A stretch of 64,000 nt of DNA from Heloderma charlesbogerti (taxonomy: Eukaryota > Chordata > Lepidosauria > Squamata > Helodermatidae). The position numbers were made by a program, and so were the translations under genes. The notes under the pieces were generated by a model. The model made no database searches. It was not told the origin of the DNA and saw only the letters and a list, made by a program, of their open reading frames with translations. Each line of letters starts with the position of its first letter. Position 1 is the first letter of the stretch. The stretch spans positions 4,712,001 to 4,776,000 of the forward strand of contig JANEZZ010003061.1 of the NCBI GenBank assembly GCA_026122225.1, given 5' to 3'. Positions 1 through 10,460 of this stretch are shown here, piece after piece.

Positions 1-790
1 AGGATTTGTCTCCCAACAAATATTGGGGAAATTGAAGCCCCCCATTACTACTACATCATGCTTCCTTGAAACCTTGGCAATTTGTTTTTCAAAAGTTTCA
101 TCCTCATCTTCACCTTGATTGGGTGGCTGGTAGTAGACTCCGACCACCATGTTCCTTTTATTCTTTGCTCCATTTATTTTAACCCAGATGCTCTCGATGG
201 GGCTACCAAGCTCCTCCTCCTGTATTTCTGTGCAGAGATATGTATTTTAACATATAGTGCAACTCCACCTCCCTTTCTGTTCCTCCTGTTCTTTTTGAAC
301 AAGTCATATCCTTCAATTGCTGTATTCCAGTCATGGGGGTCATCCTACCAAGTCTTAAGTCTTATGACTATCGAGTCATAATTTCCCTCCTGTATTAAGA
401 GTTCAAGTTCATTCTGTTTGTTTTCCATACTCTGGGCATTAGTGTATAGACATCAAAGACCATGTACTTTATAGTCTGGCTTTCTTCCTACATGTTTCTG
501 AAGACTATTATTGGGTGCTATTAGAGCTGTTCTCTCCATTCTGGTGCAAGAGCCTTCATCCATTGTTACCCCTAACTTTACATCTCCCTCCCTTGTATGA
601 TTCAGTTTAAAGCCCTTGAAGTTCTTCATGCTGTGGTCAAACATTCTTCCCAGCCTTTGTGAGGTGCAACCCATCCCTTGCCAACAGTCCATCTTCCAGG
701 AAGTATAGCCTGTGGTCCTAGAATTCAAATCTCTCATGCCAGGACCACCTTCGTAGCCAGTCGTTCACCCGGAGCATTTTTCTTTCCCTT
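1..790 (-). mobile_element. CR1 LINE fragment, decayed (ORF1 end and ORF2 endonuclease start)
   Basis: Read on the minus strand from about 775 down, a broken frame gives VNDWLRRW, then LEDGLLARDGLHLTKAGKNV. This matches the end of the esterase-like domain of CR1 ORF1. Further down come TNAQSMENKQNELELL, DDPHDWNTAIEGYDLF and GGGVALYV, the opening of the CR1 ORF2 apurinic endonuclease. Several in-frame stops and frame changes interrupt it, so it is a dead copy. It continues beyond the left edge. The plus-strand open frame at 82-381 is only its antisense shadow. Confidence 0.85.
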
Positions 791-824
791 TCTGTCCCTA
801 TTCTAACTACTGGAAATGCTTCTC

Positions 825-1012
825 CTTAGTTACCGGCAGTAAGAGCTCTAAGCAAAAATATGCTGGTATTTTTGGCAATTTAGGCTCCACCCCTTTCCCT
901 TCAGCTCCACCCCTTTTCCCTTCGGCCGCACCCACAGTGGAATGCAGCCCCCAAGGACTTCTCCAAAACTGAATTCGGCCCTCAGGCCGAAAGAGTTTAA
1001 ATACCCCTGATC
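825..1012. mobile_element. Charlie-like hAT fragment
   Basis: The stretch shares a backbone with the elements at 5700-5967 and 13913-14232: an ACTGGCAGTAA-type block, AAAATATGCTGGTATT, a run of CCACCCCTT-type repeats, and an ending like GCCCTCAGGCCGAAAG followed by ACACCCCTG. The related copies end in CAGGGGTG, the usual terminus of Charlie-type hAT elements. Only part of the element is present. It has no coding capacity. Confidence 0.5.
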
Positions 1013-1301
1013 TAGGGCAGCATTCTGCTTTAAACAGGTGCCAGCGAGATGTGTCAGTATGTTTTCAAACAGGGCATGAAGGTGATTGCCTTCTCTGACA
1101 TTTAGAAGTTTTGCACCCAGTACGTGGAAGTTCTATTGGGATAGCATTGCGTAGCGAGAGAGAGAGAGAGCAATGTATTCCCAGCGTATTTCCATTTTAC
1201 ATGTCTTCATTCATTAGTCCGTTCCATTCTATCTCTGCATCAATCTGTTATAATTTTTTTTTAAATGAACAGTCACTTTATTTTTTAATGTGCTTCCCCC
1301 A

Positions 1302-1331
1302 GACACACACACACACACACACACACACACT
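1302..1331. repeat. (AC)n microsatellite
   Basis: About 15 uninterrupted AC units follow CCCCCAG. A short GA-rich run (GAGAGAGAGAGAG) lies nearby at about 1157-1170. The rest of 1013-2170 holds no element or exon that I recognise. Confidence 0.95.
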
Positions 1332-2172
1332 ATGAATTTTAACCGCAGTTCTGAAAGGATTTAAACCTAAAATATGCATCTTTACATGCATTTTTGTACC
1401 TTTTTTGAGGAGAGAACTTTAGGGCTTCTGGGAGGGCTTCTGCCCTGAAAGGTGGCCAAGAAATGTTTTAAACAAACAAACAAATCTCACAATTTGGAGA
1501 GGTGCAACAAGCAAAGGAGAACTGCATTCTGATCTTTGTATTAGTCTGGGAAGTGTGAATGAGAATAGTTCACTTAAATACGTAGACCAAACAAAACCTT
1601 CAAGCATAGCTATCAAGACTAGCCAATTTAAGATTGAAGTTTTTCTCTGAAACTCACTGAGAGAGGCAACCTCAGATGCTGCCCCCCCCCCCACAGACAC
1701 AGTTCTTTTGGAAGGCCTGAAAAAAATTCTCCATATTTCCAGTGCCAGGGGCCTTACTGGGAACAAACAGCGGCCACTTTTAGAAGTTATTTTTCACAAA
1801 CTTCACAGTCAAACCTATTTATACATCTCTGTACATTTCTAAAACAAAAGGAAACAGAAACTTAACACCATTCGTCACATTCTTACAAATTAGCAAAACA
1901 TAACTAACGTCCATACTAGAAAAAAATCAAATAAATGTTTCATACTATGTTCTTAAAGTGTACTGAGTATTACATATGGTTATAGAGAGTTTTGAATCTT
2001 CAAGTTCAGTATAGTGCTCCATTCCTTGATAAGCTTGTTGTCCATTTGTCTGACATCTCTACATCTGACTACATCTGTTAATTTGATCATATACACATAT
2101 CCCATATCTGTTATAACTAATCTGATATTAATGGGATGTTCTTTCCCAATAGGGAATAATGGATATTCTTGC

Positions 2173-2270
2173 CACGGTAAGAAGATTTTTAATTTCTGTG
2201 AACTGCCCAGAGAGCTTCGGCTATTGGGCAGTATAGAAATCAAATAAATAAATAAAATAATAAATAAGAT
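2173..2270 (+). mobile_element. LINE 3' tail with (AATAAA)n end
   Basis: The text AGAGAGCTTCGGCTATTGGG, then CAGTATAGAAATCAAATAAATAAATAAA, is the 3' tail of a squamate LINE. The same tail recurs at 30243-30300 with GCGGTATACAAATG in place. It ends in A-rich tandem AATA units, typical of LINE 3' ends. No open frame remains. Confidence 0.7.
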
Positions 2271-2413
2271 CGATAGTAATTTCCTTATAATCTTTTAGAA
2301 TTATTGATTTCACAAACAAAATAATGCAATTAATGGGCCCAGAGGAACCCATTTCCTCTCTATGAGAGAGAACTGCCTCCCAAAAGTGGATAAGGACATG
2401 TACGGTAGATGCA

Positions 2414-2478
2414 GCAGAGTAGACTCATTGAAATGAATGGGACTTAAGTCTTATTCATTTCAATGGGTCTACTCTACA
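2414..2478. repeat. Palindromic MITE-like repeat
   Basis: GAGTAGACTCATTGAAATGA at 2417 is followed after a centre at the ACTTAAGT octamer by its complement ending in TCATTTCAATGGGTCTACTC. The arms are about 28 bp. The sequence is a short inverted-repeat unit related to the long palindrome at 10983-11106 only in style. No coding potential. Confidence 0.7.
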
Positions 2479-2479
2479 T

Positions 2480-3245
2480 TCAACTAGCATTGGATACTAA
2501 CATATGTCTGCATGTATTGCATCATGCCATCAACCTATCATTAACTAATCTCAGTGGAATAGGGTGCCATCTAAATAACAGCTTATAAAAACGTACTTTA
2601 AGTCTCTCAATTAATGTTAGCTGTGGTACCGAATTCCAAACCCATTTCCAACTCGCTACAGCCTTTACTCTTGGGAAAGCTGGTAGCAACCCTTTGATCA
2701 TTCTGGGTTGTCTTTTTCATTTACTTAAAAATATTTCCATCTCTCACTCATACATACAGTATGGAACATCGAGGGGGAGTCATTTATTATTCCAATATCA
2801 ACTCTGATTAATCATCTGCCAGAGATATATGCATGCGGGTAATCTGTCTGGAGATGACAAATTAGCCTCAGGTTAGTTAGGGTGGTCCCTGGTGTGAGAA
2901 GAAAGATTGTATCCCCTCCTCCATAAGTATAGATGGTTTTCATAAGGTAAGATTCTTACTGTGTAAAAGCAAAAGGGGATGGGGGGGGGAGGGGGGTCTG
3001 AAACTAGGCTCTGCTTCTCCTCCGGAATATCTGATTGGTGAGATTTGAGAGAGGGAGAGAGAGAGACCTACATTTACCCAGCTCCAGATATTTAAGTTAG
3101 TGCTGGGGCAAAATATTTTGCTCAGAAATTTTCATAAATTTGGGGGAGAGGGAGAAAATACTACCCAAAGATTGGATAACTGAATCTGAAGAATTTTCAT
3201 TTTATCTCAAATAGAAAGTGGTTGAGGGTTCTTGCTTTCCTTTTC
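2480..3245. other. Unassigned intron sequence
   Basis: I see no exon, RNA gene or recognised element here. It holds a G-run at about 2979-2998 and a GAGAGA tract at about 3050-3066. It is part of the MTUS2 3' side introns. Confidence 0.5.
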
Positions 3246-3508
3246 CTTATTTTATTTATTTACAGCATTTATAAACTGCTCTAAAAATATTCCCAAGCAG
3301 TGAAAAATGAAAAAAAATAACTAAATGTCAAAATTCAAGAGGATAAAAATATTTAAAATAAGATTATGACAATAAAATGATGGCTGGTTTTTTACTCGTG
3401 GCAGGCTTGTTTAAATAAAAATGTATTTTGCAGAAGGCCAAAAACAGACCAACCTGGCAGGAAATTCCACAGAGAGGGAGCCAATACACTAAATGCTCTA
3501 CTCTGAGT
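3246..3508 (-). mobile_element. LINE 3' region, first half (split by a hAT element)
   Basis: TTATTTATTTACAGCATTTATAAAC, A-rich linkers and CAACCTGGCAGGAAATTCCA resemble the reverse complement of a LINE 3' region that recurs at 22756-22904 and 37921-38165. The sequence is resumed after the inserted element at 3962, where the LINE text continues without a gap except for the duplicated CTCTGAGT. Confidence 0.6.
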
Positions 3509-3961
3509 TAGGGATGTCAGAGAAATTCTCAATGGAATCAAATGAGTCTGGATTTCTATGAATCTCTGACTTGCAGATTCTGCAGTGGACCAGCTTTTCC
3601 CAAGTCGCATGGATTCCACAGACTTGCGGTCCAGTTTTTTTACTTTCTGGAATTTTACACAACTTTAGTTGTAGAAAAATATGTAAAATAATAATAAAAA
3701 AATTGATCAAAAATCTGCATTTCCCACATAAGCCAAAGCATGAAAATGCACATTTTGGGGGGATTTGCGCATTTGGGGGGTTGCACACTGAGGGAGATTT
3801 GTACATTTTTGCCAGTGCAAATTTGCACAAATGCAAACCTGCACAAATTCGGGAAATTAAAAAAAATCCAGTTCCATCAATGAGTGGATGATGGAACGAA
3901 AGGCACCTGACAGTCAGTGAAATGCAGACAGAACCGATTTTATAAAATTCATACATTCCTA
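3509..3961. mobile_element. Short hAT element (family B), 453 bp
   Basis: It starts TAGGGATGTCAGAGAAATTC and ends ACATTCCTA. CTCTGAGT stands directly before it (3501-3508) and directly after it (3962-3969), a perfect 8-bp target duplication. Related copies lie at 7762-8157, 20550-20939 and 55126-55551. All share a GGATTCCA...GACTTGC block, a GCACATTT/GTGCATTTT tract and a GTGGATTTCTCNG block. There is no transposase frame, so it is non-autonomous. Confidence 0.9.
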
Positions 3962-4255
3962 CTCTGAGTGGACTCTAAACAGACCTCTAAACATATGGAA
4001 CCACCAGGAACACGTCATCCAATAACCTCAGTGACTGGACAGGGTGGTAGGGGAGAAAGCGCCCTCTCAAGTATCCTGGGCCCAAATTGTTTAGAGCTTC
4101 TTACACCAGTAACAAAACCTTAAACCCGGCCTGAAGCAAATAGGCAAGCAGTGTGCAGTTCCTGCAGCAAATGTGTTACATGCTGAAAAGGGGCAGCCTC
4201 TGCCAACAGTCCCTGACAATACCCGTTCTCTGGAACATGCTCCCCATTGGCTAGT
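3962..4255 (-). mobile_element. LINE 3' region, second half
   Basis: The text includes CTTAAACCCGGCCTGAAGC and TTACATGCTGAAAAGGGGCAGC. The same blocks recur at 23105-23200, where the minus strand still reads as a reverse transcriptase tail. It is therefore the decayed 3' part of the same LINE family, read on the minus strand. Confidence 0.65.
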
Positions 4256-4300
4256 GGTGTAGTGGAGCCAGGGCTCTCAGGGATGCAATGCCGCACTTTT

Positions 4301-4735
4301 TGGGATGGCGGAGAATTCCGCCATGGATTTCAGTGAGGCCGAATGCACTGGCATTCAGCCCCCCGAAGCCCATGGTGGAACAGCCTCCCACCCCCCGCTT
4401 ACGAAGCTTACCTGGGGTGGATGACCGGCTCCAGCGGTGGCTCCGATGGCGGCGGCTGGTCTCTCAGCCGGCTGCTGCAGCTGCAAATGGAGGCAGTCGT
4501 AGTGGCCACCATTTGCATCCTGCCAGGCTGCCGTAATAGGCTACATAAGTATTTACGTAGCCTATCACGGTAATGGCAGCCACTACGCCATTTGCATGGC
4601 TGCCTTAACTGTGATAGGCTACGTAAATACTTATGTAGCCTATCACGGCAGCCTGGCAGGACGTAAATGGCGGCCACTACAACGGCCACCATTTGCGGCT
4701 GCAGCAGCCCGGCCACAGCCAGAACTACAATTCCC
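4301..4735. mobile_element. Hairpin-chain hAT element, incomplete copy
   Basis: It opens GGGATGGCGGAGAATTCCGC, the same end as the copies at 4874 and 21953, followed by a GCCGAATGC...GCATTCAGCC hairpin. An outward splice-donor-like AGGTAAG (minus strand) lies at 4411-4405. Two copies of the large palindrome follow, at about 4531-4570 and 4609-4648, each built on TAGGCTACATAAG or TAGGCTACGTAAA. GCAAATGG/CCATTTGC arms stand between them. The right terminus is not recognisable, so this copy is truncated. Confidence 0.75.
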
Positions 4736-4873
4736 ACAGTAGCTGGGGGTGGGGGGAGATGAATGTATTGTTTATAATACAACAAGGAATTTATTGTTTC
4801 TCGTTGTAATATATTTGGGGGTGGCTTGGTCTAGGATGGGCAATTAAGCCCCATTCGCTTGACTTGTCCCTGG

Positions 4874-5438
4874 TAGGGATGGCGGAGAATTCCGCCACGA
4901 ACTCCAATGAGGCCGGATTCTAAAGAATCCAGGCTCCTGGAGTCCATGGCGGAACAGACCACTCACCTCCGCCACTCCACGAAGTTTGCGCTGGCTGGAT
5001 CCTACCTGCCGCTGGCTGGGTCCGGGTCCATCCACTCACTCCGCTGCCATCTGCTGCCGGTCTGCGGACACAAATGGTTTACGTAGCCTATCACAGCAAG
5101 AAGTTTTACATAGCCTATCACAGCAAAGAGCAGGGACGCAAATAGCATCCGCTACACCATTTGCGTCCCTGCTCTTTGCCGTGATAGGCTACATAAAGAT
5201 TTATGTAGCCTATCATGGCAAAGAGCAGGGGCGCAAATAGCGTCCGCTATGCCGGACGCCATTTGCGTCCGCAGACTGGCAGAGGACAGAAGTCCGGCAG
5301 CGGACAGACCCAGCCAGCGGCTCTGCAGACCCGCCATGGAGTGGAGCTGGCCGGGGAGGATTCTGGGGGGATGGAACAGATCACAACCCCCTGCAGGTGC
5401 CCCGAAATGGACCCAGCTAGGGAATTCGTACACCCCTA
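4874..5438. mobile_element. Hairpin-chain hAT element, 565 bp
   Basis: It starts TAGGGATGGCGGAGAATTCC and ends TTCGTACACCCCTA. It contains a half palindrome repeated at 5072-5111 and a complete one at 5179-5218 (GTGATAGGCTACATAAAG and its complement). These are set between GGGACGCAAATAGC and GCCATTTGCGTC arms. No clear 8-bp target duplication was found (GTCCCTGG before, GTGGAGAT after). The cause may be rearrangement with the neighbouring copy at 4301. Confidence 0.8.
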
Positions 5439-5442
5439 GTGG

Positions 5443-5580
5443 AGATGAAAACTGCTAGAACTGGTTTGTGGATGTGGATCAACACAGCTGCTTGCAGTTC
5501 TGGACACTCCTTAGGGCATGGCTATGGGGACTGTAATGACGAGCATCTGCACTTCAAAACTGACCACTGCACCACTGATT
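5443..5580 (+). repeat. Dispersed repeat, copy 1 of 2
   Basis: The block GAGATGAAAACTGCTAGAAC ... ATGGCTATGGGGACTGTAAT ... GAGCATCTGCACTTCAAAAC recurs in reverse orientation at about 59508-59645. The order is the same and the identity high. The family is not recognised. No coding frame is conserved between the copies. Confidence 0.65.
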
Positions 5581-5699
5581 ATCTCACTGTGAGGATCAGA
5601 GCCCTCAGTGTTGACCTACCTCTTGATGCAGGCTTTCCCTGAGCCGTTATCCAGCCACCAGTATGATTGTAATCGACAAGTAATGGCCATGCCCCTTCC

Positions 5700-5967
5700 C
5701 CTGCCCCCACCTCTTTCCTGAAACTATAAACATTTGGTAGTTTCACAGGTTTTGTGCAATCCCCCCCCGCACCCTTTCTAAAAGGCTGAAATGCCCCTCC
5801 CAAGTCTTACTTACTGGCAGTAAAGGCTTTAAGCTAAAATATGCTGGTATTATTGGCCCTGCCCCCATTTGCCTTCAGCTCCAACCACCACTGAAATGTG
5901 GCCCCCAACAGCTTCTCTGAAATGGAATTTAGCCCTCAGGCTGAAAAAGGTTCAACACCCCTGCTGT
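5700..5967. mobile_element. Charlie-like hAT fragment
   Basis: It shares with 825-1012 and 13913-14232 the blocks CTTACTTACTGGCAGTAA, AAAATATGCTGGTATT and GCCCTCAGGCTGAAAAAGG, and finishes CAACACCCCTG. The left end is not clear. It is non-coding. The rest of 5968-6676 holds nothing that I recognise. Confidence 0.55.
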
Positions 5968-6676
5968 AAGGCATGAAGAGCACCAGTCATGATAAACGGT
6001 AATTATTCCAGTGCAATACATAAATATGCAATTTTATTTAGATCACCTTTATTGCTATGTCTCTCACTGCCTTTCACTCCAGATTTCTTTTTATTATCCA
6101 TTAGCCTTATCAAATGAAAACCTTTTTTTTATATACAAACAACCTGCTTCTGTCCACCTACTATACTAATGTAACATGTCATTTAGCATATCCATCAATT
6201 ATAAGCAAATGCAAGCTGTATAGTGATTAGAATAGAAACACACACAAAATACCCAAACCATGCAATAGTTCTTCCAAGAAAGTATTTTCAGTGCGCTAAA
6301 AAAGTTTTGCACAATTCTTCAACATACTGATGTTCAGAAAACCGGTCTAGTAATGCGGTGAGGTAAAAGCACCATCTCTAGAGACGCAACAAATGCCAAG
6401 GTCTATTTTTGGCCTGGCCATAAATTTGACGTGTGAGCAGTAAAGCTCCTGCAAGTATTACAGTCACAAGTGTGACTCAAATATGAACAGTCCTCAGATA
6501 TGAACAGAAGGCCTGATTTAAACACAATGTCGGGGCTTCAGAAGGAAAAGTTTCCTGTGTAAGATGTCTTGTTCAAAGATACACCAAGTTGCCAGGGATG
6601 TCTGGCCCAGTCAGGTGCTGCCCTGGCATGGTAGCACAATATTGCACTTGTGGTGTCGGAGAGCCCAGTTAAAATG

Positions 6677-7382
6677 TAGGGATGTACAAAACACTTACCT
6701 GGTTTCATCCAGGGACATCCGCAGTGGGGGGGAGGTGACGCCTTTTGTGTCCAGACTCCAGCCAGGCTGCCATGATAGGCTACGTAAGTATTTACATAGC
6801 CTATCACAGCAGGCCAAAAAAAAAAAAGAACAGCTTACGCAAATGGCAGCGGCGATGGTGGCTGCCATTTGCGTTCCCTATTTTTCGCCGTTTTATCTTA
6901 CGTAAATATTTATGTAGGCTATTACGGCGAAAAAAAAGGGGGGGGGGAAGCAAATAGCGCCCACTACGCTATTTGCATTCCCCTTTTTTTTGGCCGTAAT
7001 AGCCTACGTAAATATTTACGTAGGATAAAATGGCGAAAAATAGGGAACGCAAATGGCAGCTGCCATAGCCGCCACCATTTGTGTATGCGTTGTTGTTGTT
7101 GTTTTGCTTGCCGTGATAGGCTATGTAAATACTTATGTAGCCTATCATGGCTATGATCAGGAAGCGAATGGCGGCTGCAGCGCAGCCGCCATTCGCAAGT
7201 CGGCGCGGACAGCAGCAGGTAAGTGCTCCATTTCGCGCACCTTTCATGGGTTGGGGGCTCCATTCCACGTGCTTTTCGTGGGTGGGGGGGCAGGGGCTTT
7301 GTTCCACCACAGATTCCGGGGGGCCGAATGCACTGGAATTCGGCCTCTCTGGAATCTGTGGCGGAATTCTCCAACATCCCTA
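6677..7382. mobile_element. Hairpin-chain hAT element, 706 bp
   Basis: It starts TAGGGATGTACAAAACACTT and ends TTCTCCAACATCCCTA. TTAAAATG stands before and TTTAAATG after (7 of 8 match). It has four palindromes: 6770-6808, 6888-6930, 6990-7034 and 7111-7150. The whole of about 6769-7150 folds again as one larger palindrome centred near 6963, where GCAAATAGCG meets CGCTATTTGC. Outward donor-like GTAAGT motifs lie at 6698 (minus strand, 21 bp from the left end) and 7219 (plus strand). No open transposase frame. Confidence 0.92.
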
Positions 7383-7423
7383 TTTAAATGTGAAGCCAGC
7401 TGAGCAGAATAGTACCTGGTAGG

Positions 7424-8205
7424 GTGGCCACTTATACATTGCCAAAAAAGAGGAACTTCATCACCAAAAATGAAGGCAAAACAGGATGCCAATTTGCATA
7501 ACATTTGCATATGCAAATTTATAGGTGCAAATTTAGAAATAACAAGTATAATTTCAATAGAAATACAATATACTGCATCACAGTGGAGACAACTGAACAG
7601 GTGGCCTGTGTCCCTGCTCAGTCTGCTGTCCAGGTGCTAGCTGTGGATGGGTAACTTCAAAGCCCCTCCCTCCTTATGGCTCTTTAACTTCAAACCAGAT
7701 TTGGACTGAACAGCCTGTCAAACAGAGGACACCTTTAAATAGAGGACTGTCCTCTGCCAGCTAGGGATGAAATCCCTAGAAATCCACAATGGAACCAAAT
7801 GAGTTTGGATTTTCATGAATCCAACCCACGGATTCCACAGCAGACTGGCTTCCCCCCTGTTGGGTGGATTCCATGGACTTGCAGGCCAGCTTTCTATCTT
7901 TCTCAAATATTGTGCAAATTTCATCATAGAAAAATACGCAAAATAAAAAACCAGCCAAAAATGCACATTTCCCCCATAGGCTAAAGCACGAAAATGTACA
8001 TTTTAAGTGAATTCACGCATTTTTGCATGTGCGCATTTGCACAAATTTGGAAACAAAAACAATACAATTCTGCTGATGGGTGGGAGACAGAACAAAAGGT
8101 GCCTGACTATTTGAGAAAAAAAGATGGAATGGATTTTACACAGTCTGTACATCGCTACTGCCAGCTCTCCAAAATAGAGGGCTGTCCCCTGTAAAGTAGG
8201 ATACC
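7424..8205. mobile_element. Unclassified repeat R390, copy 1, interrupted by a hAT element
   Basis: GGTAGGGTGGCCACTTATAC opens a roughly 390-bp repeat that recurs at about 16726-17160, 23318-23580, 28280-28613 and 38200-38595. Shared blocks are an AGAGGAACTT-type tract, an octamer palindrome ATTTGCATATGCAAAT, AATTACAAATTTAG-like text, GGACAGCAGACTG-like text and an AGGACTGTCCTCTG tail. The tail is split by the element at 7762-8157. Family and class are unknown. It has no frame. Confidence 0.65.
7762..8157. mobile_element. Short hAT element (family B), 396 bp, Ac-type terminus
   Basis: It starts TAGGGATGAAATCCC and ends GTACATCGCTA. CTGCCAGC flanks it on both sides (7754-7761 and 8158-8165, 8 of 8). 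The first 11 bases, TAGGGATGAAA, are the same as the known end of maize Ac/Ds. The insertion sits inside repeat R390. The uninterrupted sequence is kept in the copy at 38200-38595 (GAGAGCTGGCAGAGG on the plus strand), which gives a natural empty site. Confidence 0.92.
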
Positions 8206-9527
8206 TGGACACCCCAGCACCTGGGTAGGTTCTTCTTAATCACCATGAATCACATTTAACTTGGGCCCAATACACTTTCTCTCAAGGGTGTTGTTGGAGC
8301 AAAAGCAAATCACTCTTTGTGCGACTCTGGAAATTTAAAAGGGGAGGAGAGTGAAACTTAAAGACACATGTGAGTTTTCTGTCCCAAATATGTCTCAATT
8401 AAAGGCAGAACATGTGCAGTCTACTGATTTAGGCATTGCAAGGCCCATAGCTAGAACTTTCTGTTCTCAGAACAAGCTCCTAAAACTTTACACTATGCTG
8501 CAAACTCCAAAGTACAATTCAACCCAATTTAGTGTTCCTTGAATAATTAACAAATACATTCCAATTATCCATAGCTCCTGGTTGAGAAAGGGTTTTCAAA
8601 GAGCATTAGGCTGAAAACCTATACTTACTTTTGAGTGGGGATAGGGACAAAATTTGTTCAGTTTGCATCTTAATGCCAGCTTACCGAATGTCACACTTTT
8701 GAACCATTATATGAACTGGTACTCATTATGTGAACTGGAACCCCTATCCTTCAAAATAGGGGTCACGTTAGGTCAGGTTTTTCAGGAAGCAAAATGGAAA
8801 TAGATCAGCACTGTGGAAAGCTTTGAGTGATGTTGGGGCTGGAAGCTAAACAGTGTTATTAGAAGGGAATGGAAGAGCCCCTTTAGCTAAAGTAAATAAG
8901 AATAAGAAAAAGAAAAAAAGGTTCTGCCATTATGTGCCTGAAAATTCTACTGCTTATAAAAATGGCACTTGTTGAGCTAACACCCTGAAACATGGCATCC
9001 ATGATCTACCTGGCAAGGCGTGCAATTGTACAAAATTTCAAATCAATCTAATAAATATTGCCACAAGTACAGCAAGTTAAAAAGTGATGAAAATTGACAT
9101 ATTTGTACATTTTTACTCCAGCCTGTGGCTCATGATATCATATATTTCTTTCAAATTTTGGTGAAAAAAACTGATTGACGTTATTCTGACTAGTCAAGGA
9201 GGTGTGCCTTTGGTGAAATTCTGAACAGCAGTTCAAAGGTTCTTAAGCGTTTTCTGCCCCATGAAAGCTTATGGCAACAACTGCTGGCAAAGTTAGATCG
9301 GGCATGCTTAGTTTCACTCTGAAGCTAGAAAGCTGCCAGGTTTTCAAATGAATTCTATTACAGAGGGCTTCTGTGTCCAAGGCCTCTTCCTTTAGTTATG
9401 GACTGTGACCACTGTCCTGGTCCTGTATTACCTCATATAGCATCAAGCCTTACTGCTAGAAGAGGGCTCCTTCTCACCATTTAACCCATCATGCCAGCTA
9501 CTGGTATAAACAACAAACTGGAATGGG
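8206..9527. other. Unassigned intron sequence
   Basis: No exon, RNA gene or known element recognised. A short purine-rich run lies at about 8898-8922. The several small frames are not supported by splice sites or by likeness to any protein that I know. Confidence 0.5.
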
Positions 9528-10141
9528 TAGGGATGTACGAAAATCACTAACATTTCGCGGATTATGCTGATGGTGGGGGGGAGGCGCTCCGTCCCTCCCC
9601 CCGGAATCCTGGCCGGCTGGCTGTGCTCTGCAGGGATTCTGCGGAGCCGCCGGCCGGCTCCGCCAGCAGCCAGACATCCGGCCACTGGCTAGCAGGGACG
9701 CAAATGGCGGCAGCCATAGCCGCCGCCGTTTGCGTCCCTGCAGTCAGCCGTGATAGGCTACGATAGGCCATTTGCGTACGTGCGTTGTTGTTGGGGTTTT
9801 TTTTAAGTCAGCCGTGATAGGCTACGTAAACATTTACGTAGCCTATCACTTTTAAAAAAAAAACTTAGCCGTGATAGGCTACGTAAATCTTTACATAGCC
9901 TATCACGTCTTTTTTTTTTTTTTTAACTGGAAATGGCAGCGGCGGCAGCCAGTCGGAAGACCGGCCGCCGCCGCCGCCGAATCGCTGCCAGAGCCGCTGC
10001 CGGAGCCGCCGCCACCCGGAAGATCCGCCCCAGGTAAGTCTCGTCCCGGGGGGGAGACCATTCCGCCACCGATTTAGGGGGGCCGAATGCGCTGGCATTC
10101 GGCCTCCCTGAGATAAGTGGCAGAATTCTCTGACATCCCTA
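9528..10141. mobile_element. Hairpin-chain hAT element, 614 bp
   Basis: It starts TAGGGATGTACGAAAATCAC and ends TTCTCTGACATCCCTA. GGAATGGG is duplicated exactly at 9520-9527 and 10142-10149. Palindromes lie at 9811-9849 and 9868-9907, with a broken one at about 9748-9771, and a GGGACGCAAATGGC/GCCGTTTGCGTCCC hairpin at about 9697-9741. A donor-like CAGGTAAGT (GT at 10034) points outward 107 bp from the right end. Long A and T runs join the hairpins. Confidence 0.93.
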
Positions 10142-10455
10142 GGAATGGGTCAATTCATAGGAGGATTCGTCTAGCAAAAGATAATGCTCAGATGCTTCAT
10201 AAGACAATACAGAACTAGGACAATGCAACAAGGGAGAGGGCCTTCTCAGTGGTGGTCCCCCATTTGTGGAATAATCTCCCTGACGAGGCCCGCCTGGCAC
10301 CAACATTGTCGCCTTTTCGGTGCCGGGTTAAAACTGCCCTCTTCTCTCAGGCATTTGGCAGCATATAAAGAGTCTCTTTGATTGCCTCTGGCTGATTGTC
10401 TCTGGTCTTCACCTGATAGTGAACACTGGTAAGGGAAGTTCACCCTTAGGAGTGA
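10142..10455 (+). mobile_element. LINE 3' region, non-coding remnant
   Basis: AGAGGGCCTTCTCAGTGGTG, GGAATAATCTCCCTGACGAG and GCCGGGTTAAAACTGCCCTC form the 3' region of a squamate LINE; a similar block is at 57720-57830 (AGCCTTTTCAGTGGTGGCAG). It reads on the plus strand with broken frame. Confidence 0.6.
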
Positions 10456-10460
10456 ATTAC

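Noticed and set aside
1980..2247. Small frames on both strands
   Set aside because: They lie in AT-rich intron and a LINE tail, with no splice sites or family likeness.
9697..9907. CRISPR-like array of spaced palindromic repeats
   Set aside because: The units vary, the spacers are themselves inverted repeats, and the whole lies between transposon ends in vertebrate DNA.
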